From Phycisphaerales bacterium (GTDB lineage Bacteria > Planctomycetota > Phycisphaerae > Phycisphaerales > UBA1924), in assembly GCA_019747615.1 (NCBI GenBank), contig JAIEQQ010000163.1, forward strand, positions 1 through 9,862: 9,862 nt of DNA, given 5' to 3'. The notes under the pieces are model-generated. The model made no database searches, was not told where the DNA came from, and saw only the letters and a program-made list of their open reading frames with translations. Below are positions 1-5,753 of this stretch, piece after piece. The translations under genes and the position numbers were made by a program. How positions within the stretch are numbered: position 1 is the stretch's first letter; the number at the start of each line of letters is the position of its first letter.

Positions 1-1034
1 TTGTCGGCGCCGCCGGGGACGCGGAGGGCTTTGACGACGCCGCGCTTGCTGTTGAAGGCCGGGCGATCGGCGCCCTTGGCCAAGGCGTCCTTGAACACTT
101 TAAAATCAGTCTTCGCAGCCGTCTCGGAGATGTCCTTGATGCGCAGGTCGTAGCGCGTGTCGGGCCGGTCGATGCCGTAGTGCTCCAGCGCGTCGCGATA
201 GCTCATGCGCTGCAGAGGCGGCACGTCGTAGTTGAAGATCTCTTTCCAGAGGCGACGGACGAAGCCCTCCATCATCTGCATGACCTGCTCGCGCCGCACG
301 AACGACATCTCAAGGTCGATCTGCGTGAACTCCGGCTGGCGGTCGGCCCGCGGGTCCTCATCGCGGAAACAGCGGCAGATCTGCATGTAGCGATCGCAGC
401 CGCTCATCATCAGGATCTGCTTGAAGAGCTGCGGGCTCTGCGGCAGCGCGTAGAACGTACCCGGCACGTTGCGGCACGGCACGAGGAACTCGCGAGCGCC
501 CTCGGGCGTGCTCTTGTAGAGCACCGGGGTCTCGACTTCGAGGAAGCCGTTCTCGTCGAAGTAGTTGCGCGTGGTCTTGTAGACCTGATGGCGCGTACCG
601 AGGATCTTCTGCATGCTGGGGCGGCGCAGGTCCAGATAGCGGTGGGTCAGGCGCAGCTCTTCGTTCGGCAGCGCGCTGAAATCATCAGGCAGGAATGGGG
701 GGTTGGCGGTCTTGTTGAAGACCTCCAGCGCGGTCACGACCAGCTCGATCTTGCCGGTGGGGAGCTTGGGGTTCTCGCCGCCGATGCGCTTGCGCACGGT
801 GCCGCTGACACCGATGCAGTCCTCGCTGCGGAGTTTGTCGGCGTTGTCAAGGATGGCCTGGGCCGCGCCGTCCTCCTTGTCAAAGACGAGCTGGGTCAGG
901 CCGTAGCGATCGCGGAGATCGATGAAGATCAGCCCGCCGTGGTCGCGGTAGGAGTTGACCCAGCCGTTGAGGCTGACGGGTTGGTTGATGTGGCTTTCGC
1001 GAAGTTCGCCGCAGGTATGGGTACGGAGGATCAT
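1..1034 (-). CDS. aspS: Aspartyl-tRNA synthetase, N-terminal 344 residues (C-terminus off the left edge)
   Basis: This class II aminoacyl-tRNA synthetase charges tRNA with aspartate in the cytoplasm. Reading the minus strand from ATG at 1034 gives an unbroken frame to base 1. Residues 1-105 form the OB-fold anticodon-binding domain (GWVNSYRDHGGLIFIDLRD near residue 24). The catalytic core follows, with RYLDLRRP, ETPVL, TPEGAREFLVP, ALPQSPQLFKQ (about residue 197) and motif 2 FRDEDPRADRQPEFTQ (about 219-234). The sequence ends in the insertion domain (ALRVPGGAD) typical of the long bacterial enzyme of about 590 residues, so about 40% is missing. His32 in the RDHGG loop is the residue found in non-discriminating bacterial AspRS; E. 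coli has Leu there. No Shine-Dalgarno precedes the ATG; a GCTAACAT -10-like element lies 7 bases upstream, so the mRNA may be leaderless. It is divergent from the gene at 1126. Identification is near certain. Confidence 0.97.
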   Translation of the reverse strand, partial: MILRTHTCGELRESHINQPVSLNGWVNSYRDHGGLIFIDLRDRYGLTQLVFDKEDGAAQAILDNADKLRSEDCIGVSGTVRKRIGGENPKLPTGKIELVVTALEVFNKTANPPFLPDDFSALPNEELRLTHRYLDLRRPSMQKILGTRHQVYKTTRNYFDENGFLEVETPVLYKSTPEGAREFLVPCRNVPGTFYALPQSPQLFKQILMMSGCDRYMQICRCFRDEDPRADRQPEFTQIDLEMSFVRREQVMQMMEGFVRRLWKEIFNYDVPPLQRMSYRDALEHYGIDRPDTRYDLRIKDISETAAKTDFKVFKDALAKGADRPAFNSKRGVVKALRVPGGAD

Positions 1035-1041
1035 GGGGCGA

Positions 1042-1049
1042 ATGTTAGC
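1042..1049 (-). promoter_or_regulatory. Putative -10 element of aspS (leaderless type)
   Basis: On the minus strand the bases read GCTAACAT, matching TANNNT with the GC prefix shared by other putative promoters in this window. It ends 7 bases before the aspS ATG, which would put transcription initiation at or within a base or two of the start codon. No convincing -35 is visible (TTCGCT about 16 bases upstream is weak). Inferred only from pattern and spacing. Confidence 0.4.
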
Positions 1050-1112
1050 GTGGGGTCATTGCGAGCGAATGCGTATGCGCGACAATTCGCGCAGCAGCCT
1101 GGCGTTGGGCTT

Positions 1113-1118
1113 TATACT
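1113..1118 (+). promoter_or_regulatory. Putative -10 element (TATACT) of the small membrane-protein gene
   Basis: TATACT is a near-consensus sigma-70 -10 box. It lies 7 bases before ATG 1126, so a transcript would begin at or one base before that ATG. There is no good -35 at 16-18 bases. The element supports choosing 1126 rather than the upstream in-frame ATGs at 1069 and 1075, which would lie upstream of the transcription start. Confidence 0.45.
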
Positions 1119-1125
1119 GGTGGCG

Positions 1126-1602
1126 ATGGGGCAAGACGATGCAGATCGACCGCAGGGGCGAGGCGACTCAAGCGCGGACCGACCGCTCTGGCGCTCGGCG
1201 GACTTTCTGCTCTGGGGCGGAACCGTCATCGAGCTGTTCGTGGTCGCGATCATGCTGATGCTCGCCGCGACGGGGATTGGCGACTCGCGATTGATGCTTG
1301 GGGCGCTGGCGATCGGCGGCGCTGCGGGCGTGTCGCTGCTGGCGGGGTTGCTCGCGCGTGAGTATTTGCAGCGGTTGCTGGATCTCAGCGGCACTGGCGA
1401 TTTGATCATCAACTGGGCGATGCAGGTCGGCCTTCCGGTGCTGGCGGGGACGTTGTACTTCGCCGGGTGGTTCGGCGTGGCGACGGGGCTGATCGGCCTG
1501 ATGACGCTGCTGACGGTTGGGCTGGCGGGGCTCCTGGCGTGCAGCGAACGATTCCGCGAGGCGATGCTCTCGCCGCCGACGGAGGACGAACGTCCCGAGT
1601 GA
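1126..1602 (+). CDS. Small integral membrane protein, unknown function (158 aa)
   Basis: I do not recognise a family. The predicted protein has a polar, charged N-terminus of about 25 residues and then four hydrophobic stretches: roughly residues 29-49 (FLLWGGTVIELFVVAIMLML), 57-76 (MLGALAIGGAAGVSLLAGLL), 98-117 (INWAMQVGLPVLAGTLYFAG) and 119-139 (GVATGLIGLMTLLTVGLAGLL). A charged, Pro/Glu-rich tail ends the protein. This is the layout of a four-helix inner-membrane protein. The open frame extends upstream to 955 inside aspS. ATG 1126 is preferred because TATACT sits 7 bases before it and the residues upstream of it have no membrane-protein character; ATG 1069 or 1075 are alternatives. GGTGG just before the ATG is at best a very close, weak ribosome binding site. 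It is divergent from aspS and 61 bases upstream of the pterin-synthase-like gene. It may be a general envelope protein, but nothing here specifies a role. Confidence 0.72.
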   Translation: MGQDDADRPQGRGDSSADRPLWRSADFLLWGGTVIELFVVAIMLMLAATGIGDSRLMLGALAIGGAAGVSLLAGLLAREYLQRLLDLSGTGDLIINWAMQVGLPVLAGTLYFAGWFGVATGLIGLMTLLTVGLAGLLACSERFREAMLSPPTEDERPE

Positions 1603-1650
1603 GCTGTGTGCGCGGCTGACCATTGCCTTGGCGTGCGCTGTTGCGCGGTT

Positions 1651-1658
1651 GCTACCGT
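1651..1658 (+). promoter_or_regulatory. Putative -10 element (GCTACCGT) of the PTPS-like gene
   Basis: GCTACCGT fits GCTANNNT and ends 5 bases before GTG 1664. A TTGGCG at 1628-1633 could be a -35 with a long 19-base spacer. The arrangement again implies an mRNA with almost no leader and helps decide the GTG start, which has no Shine-Dalgarno. Confidence 0.33.
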
Positions 1659-1663
1659 TGAGC

Positions 1664-2512
1664 GTGATCACACTGACTCGGACCGTGCGATTCTCGATCA
1701 ATCACAAGAGCCTGCGGCAGAGTGCCGACATCGGTGGCGTGCCGGCATCGCCGACGGCACGCAGAGATGTCAACGGCTACGCCGGCGTGCCGGGGATGCG
1801 CGGATTCGGGCGCTACTACGAGATCGACGTCGTCTGCCGCGGCGAGCCGGACCCGGCCAGCGGGTACTTCAAGGACATCAAGGAGCTGGACCGAGCGGTG
1901 CGGCGCGTCGCGATCCCGGCGATCGAGCAGGCCTGCGATGAGGATGAGACGCAATCGCCGGTGCCGGTGATGGCCGGTTGGTTCGCAGCGCTGGATCGTG
2001 AGCTCAACCACTCGCTGGATTCGGTCCACTGGCGGCTGACGCCGACCTACGGTCTCACCATGCACGCGACAAATCTGAACGCCGTCCGGGTGAGGCAGCG
2101 CTTCGAGCTCGCGGCGGCTCATCGCCTGCACGTCGATGCGCTCTCGGCCGAAGCCAACCGCGCCCTCTTCGGGCGGTGCAACAACCCCAGCGGGCACGGG
2201 CACAACTACGTCGTCGAGCCGGAGCTTGAGATCTCGCTGGACGCGACACGCGACGGGCGATTTGACCTCGCAGCGTTCGAGCGCGCCGTCGATGAGGTCA
2301 TCATGCGACCGTTCGACCACATGAACCTGAATATCGACACGCCGGAGTTCGACACGCGCCGCGGCGGCGTCAACCCGTCGGTCGAGAACATCGCCCAAGT
2401 CTTCTTCGACAAGCTCGCCCCCGCGGTCAGCGCGATGATGAACGGCTGGGGCACGCTGCGAAGCGTCACGGTCTTTGAGACCGAGAAGACGCGGGCGACG
2501 TATCCGGGGTGA
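1664..2512 (+). CDS. Tandem 6-pyruvoyl-tetrahydropterin synthase/QueD family protein with degenerate first domain (282 aa)
   Basis: This is a tunnelling-fold (T-fold) pterin enzyme; relatives convert dihydroneopterin triphosphate to 6-pyruvoyl- or 6-carboxy-tetrahydropterin. The C-terminal domain (about 140-282) is close to the animal PTPS pattern. It has zinc ligands His153 (AAAHRL), His178 and His180 in CNNPSGHGHNY, catalytic Cys172, the Asp218-His219 pair (RPFDHMNLN) and the substrate-anchoring Glu272 (TVFETE). The spacing is C-x5-H-G-H rather than the C-x3-H-G-H usual in QueD, so a true QueD label is not safe. The N-terminal half (about 8-90) looks like a second copy: GFGRYYEIDV at 47-56 aligns with GHGHNYVVEP, with both zinc histidines replaced (F48, R50), followed by a matching 'GEPDPASGYFKDIKELDRAV' segment. 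The start is uncertain; GTG 1664 is chosen because RFSINH begins soon after it and a GCTACCGT element lies 5 bases upstream. TTG 1658 is an alternative. Family assignment is secure; product specificity is unknown. Confidence 0.88.
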   Translation: MITLTRTVRFSINHKSLRQSADIGGVPASPTARRDVNGYAGVPGMRGFGRYYEIDVVCRGEPDPASGYFKDIKELDRAVRRVAIPAIEQACDEDETQSPVPVMAGWFAALDRELNHSLDSVHWRLTPTYGLTMHATNLNAVRVRQRFELAAAHRLHVDALSAEANRALFGRCNNPSGHGHNYVVEPELEISLDATRDGRFDLAAFERAVDEVIMRPFDHMNLNIDTPEFDTRRGGVNPSVENIAQVFFDKLAPAVSAMMNGWGTLRSVTVFETEKTRATYPG

Positions 2513-2587
2513 GCGTGGGCGGTCGCGGGTGCGATTTACGTCTGCGCGCAAAGAGTCTGCGAGCGTGTTTGCCCGCAACGAGTTTCT

Positions 2588-2595
2588 GCTATACT
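2588..2595 (+). promoter_or_regulatory. Promoter -10 element (GCTATACT) of the B12-riboswitch operon
   Basis: GCTATACT contains a near-consensus TATACT at 2590-2595. It lies 7 bases before the first recognisable riboswitch base (about 2603), where a transcription start is expected. A TTTGCC/TTGCCC at 2568-2574 could serve as -35 with a 15-16 base spacer. The fit of promoter position to riboswitch start makes this the best-supported promoter in the window. Confidence 0.6.
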
Positions 2596-2602
2596 GCCCA
2601 CG

Positions 2603-2845
2603 TCATCGGTGCCCGCGACCGGAGCAAGCCGGCTCCGCGGGTGAAAAGGGAAGTGTGGTACGGCGCTGCGTGCATGTGTTGATCGACGCAGCGACAACTC
2701 CACCGCGGACGCGCCGCCGTGAGGGGCATCTCCGCTGATCGCGGCGTGATTCACGCCGAAAAGCCACTGGCGTTCGTCCTTTGGGATGAGGCTGGGAAGG
2801 CGAGATCAGCGATTGGCCCCGAGCCGGAAGACCTGCCAGTGATGC
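2603..2845 (+). ncRNA. Cobalamin (vitamin B12) riboswitch aptamer
   Basis: The conserved landmarks of the AdoCbl-type aptamer occur in order. They are TCATCGGTGCC at 2603-2613 (P1/P2 start); GGTGAAAAGGGAAG at 2640-2653; GCGCCGCCGTGAGGG at about 2711-2725 (usual form CCGCTGTGA); AAGCCACTGG at 2761-2770; GGGAAGGC at 2794-2801; and the B12 box GCCGGAAGACCTGCC at 2823-2837. The closing GATG at 2841-2844 can pair with CATC at 2604-2607. The RNA would bind adenosylcobalamin (or another cobalamin) and normally lowers downstream expression when B12 is plentiful. The peripheral arm at about 2654-2710 is long. The first gene downstream is at 3080, so an expression platform must lie in the 234-nt leader. 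Identification is by motif recall; a covariance-model search was not run. Confidence 0.93.
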
Positions 2846-3079
2846 CGGCCCTTTCGCATGGCGAGAGGACATTCCGGCGCATGGTCGTCCTCGCGAGCTG
2901 GCCCGACTTCGGGCGAGCATGGGACGCCGGCGAACGTCGCCGCGTTGTTCCCCGCGCGATGTTTCCGGCATTCCACAACTCTCGCGAGCCCGCGATCGCC
3001 CCAATGGGTGGGAACCGCTCTGCGCGATCAGGGCGAAGGCACGGCGCGCGGTCACCCGCGCGACGGAGAGAGGTTTGGT
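2846..3079 (+). promoter_or_regulatory. Long 5' leader / presumed riboswitch expression platform
   Basis: These 234 bases separate the aptamer from the first start codon. I see no convincing gene. They hold several GC-rich hairpins. One pairs GCGAGAGGAC (2861-2870) with GTCCTCGC (2887-2894), with a 2-base bulge. Another is a compact GCCCG-ACTT-CGGGC at 2901-2914. A third is a perfect 7-bp stem right before the ribosome binding site at 3045-3062. None is followed by a U-run, so a classical intrinsic terminator is not obvious. Control could act by Rho-dependent termination or on translation. Confidence 0.5.
3045..3062 (+). promoter_or_regulatory. GC-only hairpin adjoining the ribosome binding site of the surface-protein gene
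   Basis: CGCGCGG (3045-3051) and CCGCGCG (3056-3062) form a perfect 7-bp stem around a TCAC tetraloop. It ends 2 bases before the Shine-Dalgarno GGAGAGAGG at 3065-3073, which is itself 6 bases before ATG 3080. The position suggests a role in translational control by the riboswitch, but this is structural inference only. Confidence 0.4.
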
Positions 3080-3928
3080 ATGTCGGAGTTTCTTTGTGCT
3101 TCAGTGTGTGGGCGCGCGGCGAGGCCGCGACGCTCGGGTGTGCGAGTCGCAGCGTTCGGAGCGATCATGCTCCTCACAGCGGCCAGCGCCAGTGCGCAGT
3201 ACGCGACGGGTGTCGTGTCCTATGACGCGGGCACCGGCACGAGCGCGTCGTTCAGAGACGCGTCGCGGGCGCTGGGTGAGCCGTCGCGATTCACGCCGGG
3301 CAGCTTCGGCGGTGCGGTGACACCGTTTGCGTCAGCGTTTCTGAGTTCACAGCTCGTGCAGGTCGGGCGCGGCGGGTCGCTCGTCGTGTCGTTTGACACG
3401 CCGATCACCAACGACGCTTCGAATCCGTTCGGTGTTGACCTCATCGTGTTCGGCAACGCGTTCATCACCGACGCGAACTTCCCCAGTGGCGTCAGCTCCG
3501 GTGTCGTCGCAAGCGAGGGCGGCGATATCGATGTCTCGGCCGACGGCGTGACTTGGTTCCGCGTCGCGACGAACGCAGCAGACGGCGTGTTTCCGACGCT
3601 GGGATACTCCGACCTGACCGACCCGTTCGCGACGGCGCCCGGCGCGGTGGCGAGCGACTTCCGTCGCCCGGTGGACCCGTCCTTCTCGCTCGGCGCTGGC
3701 GTGACGTTCGCGCAGATCGTCGCCGGCTACAACGGCTCGGGCGGCGGCTACGGCGTGGACATCGCGTCCAGTGGCCTGGCATCGGTCAGCTTTGTGCGCA
3801 TTTCTGTCGCGAGCAACGCTCAGTTCGTTCCAGAAATTGATGGCTTTGCGGTGGTGCCATCGCCGGGTGCGGGCGCTTTGCTGGTGATTGCGACGGCTTG
3901 GCGCGCGCGTCGGCGTCGGTCGGTCTGA
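3080..3928 (+). CDS. Secreted surface protein with PEP-CTERM-like tail, first gene of the B12 operon (282 aa)
   Basis: The start is well supported by GGAGAGAGG 6 bases upstream. The N-terminus is a long signal peptide: Arg-rich n-region (residues 12-22), hydrophobic core VAAFGAIMLL, and a likely cut after ASASA (about residue 38). The mature part is rich in Ser, Gly, Asp and Val and looks all-beta. It carries GGSLVVSFDTPI, GVDLIVFGNAFI and IDVSADGVTWFRV. That order (G..VV.FD..I, D..VFGNAF, V..DG..W) recalls, from memory, the surface proteins often found in B12-riboswitch operons of Bacteroidetes, but I cannot confirm homology. The C-terminus (about 258-282) has PSP, a hydrophobic stretch and RARRRR, the layout of a PEP-CTERM/exosortase sorting signal, with PSP in place of PEP. 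Expected location is the outer envelope or outside the cell. Its position right after the riboswitch predicts expression when cobalamin is scarce. A role in B12 capture is inferred from context. Confidence 0.85.
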   Translation: MSEFLCASVCGRAARPRRSGVRVAAFGAIMLLTAASASAQYATGVVSYDAGTGTSASFRDASRALGEPSRFTPGSFGGAVTPFASAFLSSQLVQVGRGGSLVVSFDTPITNDASNPFGVDLIVFGNAFITDANFPSGVSSGVVASEGGDIDVSADGVTWFRVATNAADGVFPTLGYSDLTDPFATAPGAVASDFRRPVDPSFSLGAGVTFAQIVAGYNGSGGGYGVDIASSGLASVSFVRISVASNAQFVPEIDGFAVVPSPGAGALLVIATAWRARRRRSV

Positions 3929-3942
3929 GTGTGATTGTCCGT

Positions 3943-3968
3943 CCCGGCGTGCTTCGTGGCGTGCCGGG
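3943..3968 (+). terminator. Intercistronic stem-loop with T-rich 3' flank (possible partial terminator)
   Basis: CCCGGC (3943-3948) pairs with GCCGGG (3963-3968) around a 14-base loop, and the T-rich GCTTTGCTTTGTT follows. It lies between the surface-protein stop and the GGAGG of the beta-propeller gene. A weak terminator here would make the first protein more abundant than the next two. The stem is short and the T-tract broken, so it may instead only stabilise the mRNA end. Confidence 0.4.
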
Positions 3969-3992
3969 GCTTTGCTTTGTTGGAGGTCACCG

Positions 3993-5753
3993 ATGACGCT
4001 TCGGATGCACATCTCGCCTTCGGGAGTTTGGGCCTCACGCTCGCGCGATGCCGTGATCAAGCCGATCAGTTCGATCAAGGGCATCGCGGCGATTGTTGCG
4101 ATCGTCATCCTGGCAACCGTTTCGCGAGCATCCGCGCAGCCATCGCCGTCGGCGTTTGAATGGCCAACACTGGGCGGCAGTGCGGCGAGATCGTCGTTGG
4201 CGGTTCCGGGCGCGTCAGCGTCGCTTGGCTCGGCGCGCTGGGTGCGGTCACAGATGCCCAGCGGCGAGCCGATCGTGTTCGCGGCGGCTTCGGGCGTTGT
4301 TGCAACCGCCGTCGGGCCCGCGCGGCTGTTTGCGATGTGCACGGTTGCGGGCCAGCCGCGGGTGATCGCGATCGATGCCGAGAGCGGCGGCGTGGTGTGG
4401 CTCGCGAGTGTGCCGGCGCTGCAACTGGGCTCGTGGTCAACGCCGACGCTGGATGCCAAGCGCGGGACGGTGCTGGTGGCGACGGGCTCATCGCTGATCG
4501 CGCTGCGGCAGAGCGACGGCTCACAGGCGTGGCGCGTGGATCTGTCCGGCGCGCCCGTGAACGTCTCGCCCGTAGTCACCGATGACCTCGGTCCCGCCGA
4601 TCGCGCGCTGGTCACGACTGATGGAGGCTTCGGCGGTCCGAGTTGGCTGGTGTGCATCAATGTGAGCGAGCGAGATCAGGTCTCGAACCCGTTTGATCCG
4701 GGCGATGTCGTGTGGTCGGGCGCGATCGGTTCGAGCGTCGGCGCGACGCCAGCGTATCTGGATGGCATTGCATACGTCGCGAGCACGGGTCTTGATGGCT
4801 TTGGGGTTGGAGAGATCCGTGCGTTTGACGTGCGTGCCAGCGGCGCGAGCCCAGAGCCGCTCTGGCTGTTCACGAACGTGATCGCCGAGGGGTTCTTTGG
4901 CGGCGTGTGTGTTCGCGAGGATGACGCGGCCGCGAGCGGCGGTGGTGGGGGTGGGGGTGCGGGCGGAGCGGTCAGTGTGTACGCGGCGAGTTACGCGTTC
5001 TTTGGCGGTCTTGATTCGTCGAACATTGTCAAGCTCCGCGCCAGCGACGGAGCTCTGGTCTGGTCCGCTGCGAGCAACCGCACAAGCTCGATCCCGGTCG
5101 TGCTTGATGATGGTCGTGTGCTGCTCTCGACGGGTGTGTGGGGATTCGGGAGTGTGCCAAGCGTGCAGTTGTTCTCGAGTGCTGGCGCGTTGCTCTGGGA
5201 TAGCGCGATCGCGACGTGGAACGACGCCAGCGGCAACAACGCGATCGATGTCGGCGAGTTCACGGCGCTCGGGGGCTGGAACACGCAGCCGGTGCTCATG
5301 CGTGATGACGCGGGCGGGCCGGCGCGGACGGTGGTCGGAACGATCGCACTCAGTGGCAGCGCACCAAACGCGGCGTACTCGCCGCTGGCGATGCTGAACC
5401 TCGGCGTCGCGCCGAGCGCCCCGGGCTTTGTTGCGTCGCAGTCTCCATCCGCCGGTGCGACCGCGGCGGTGCTCGGCGGCGGTGGGGTTGCAGGTGCCGG
5501 CGTGTATTCCGTTGGTCCAAGCGGGCTCGCAGCGTTCGGCGCTCTGCCACCTCGCGGCGATCTCTCGGGTGACCTGCGGATTGATATCGAGGACGTCTAT
5601 CGGCTTGAGCAGCTCGCGCCAACGGCCGCGACTCGCGACGTTGATCGTTCGGGCGTTGTCAATGACGCGGATCGGCAGATGCTGCTGCGCGAGTCGCGCC
5701 GGGACGAGTCGCGCCGCATGGCGCGCGACGCTGGCAAGGGGGTGCTGCGATGA
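3993..5753 (+). CDS. Secreted PQQ-like beta-propeller protein with dockerin-like C-terminus (586 aa)
   Basis: GGAGG at 3982-3986 is 6 bases before ATG 3993, which fixes the start. An N-terminal signal peptide has hydrophobic core GIAAIVAIVILATV and a likely cut after SRASA (about residue 48). The body shows repeated PQQ-like blade motifs of the form [IV]xAxDxxxGxxxW: VIAIDAESGGVVW (124), LIALRQSDGSQAW (168), IRAFDVRASG...LW (275), IVKLRASDGALVW (345) and VQLFSSAGALLW (391). These indicate a beta-propeller; the enzyme-type PQQ site is not evident. A Gly-run (316-322) interrupts one blade. The C-terminus carries two EF-hand-like loops, D523-LSGDLRIDIED-534 and D549-VDRSGVVNDAD-560, as in dockerin type I domains, which bind calcium. 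It is the second gene of the B12-riboswitch operon and overlaps the pseudopilin gene by 4 bases. By analogy with BtuG, a surface B12-binding beta-propeller of Bacteroides, it could bind cobalamin; this is a hypothesis. Generic binding or structural roles remain possible. Confidence 0.87.
   Translation: MTLRMHISPSGVWASRSRDAVIKPISSIKGIAAIVAIVILATVSRASAQPSPSAFEWPTLGGSAARSSLAVPGASASLGSARWVRSQMPSGEPIVFAAASGVVATAVGPARLFAMCTVAGQPRVIAIDAESGGVVWLASVPALQLGSWSTPTLDAKRGTVLVATGSSLIALRQSDGSQAWRVDLSGAPVNVSPVVTDDLGPADRALVTTDGGFGGPSWLVCINVSERDQVSNPFDPGDVVWSGAIGSSVGATPAYLDGIAYVASTGLDGFGVGEIRAFDVRASGASPEPLWLFTNVIAEGFFGGVCVREDDAAASGGGGGGGAGGAVSVYAASYAFFGGLDSSNIVKLRASDGALVWSAASNRTSSIPVVLDDGRVLLSTGVWGFGSVPSVQLFSSAGALLWDSAIATWNDASGNNAIDVGEFTALGGWNTQPVLMRDDAGGPARTVVGTIALSGSAPNAAYSPLAMLNLGVAPSAPGFVASQSPSAGATAAVLGGGGVAGAGVYSVGPSGLAAFGALPPRGDLSGDLRIDIEDVYRLEQLAPTAATRDVDRSGVVNDADRQMLLRESRRDESRRMARDAGKGVLR

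Noticed and set aside
955..1125. Longer N-terminus for the membrane protein (ATG 955)
   Set aside because: It would overlap the 5' end of aspS by about 80 bases, adds no recognisable sequence, and lies upstream of the TATACT element that suits a start at 1126.
180..1361. 393-aa plus-strand open frame across the left part
   Set aside because: It is antisense to the clearly conserved aspS frame and then runs out of frame into the membrane-protein gene; its composition is that of a GC-rich shadow frame.
1652..2578. 308-aa minus-strand open frame
   Set aside because: It is antisense to the PTPS-type gene, whose catalytic motifs are intact on the plus strand; no motif is seen in the minus frame.
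2719..3225. Open frames inside the riboswitch leader as a small leader gene
   Set aside because: They overlap the conserved riboswitch core or the surface-protein gene out of frame and have no ribosome binding site.
3347..4660. 437-aa minus-strand open frame
   Set aside because: It spans parts of two well-supported plus-strand genes with signal peptides and ribosome binding sites; the minus product is low-complexity Arg/Ala/Thr and matches nothing.
4935..4970. G-rich run in the propeller gene as a repeat or regulatory element
   Set aside because: It is an in-frame poly-Gly loop between blades; nothing beyond low complexity is visible.
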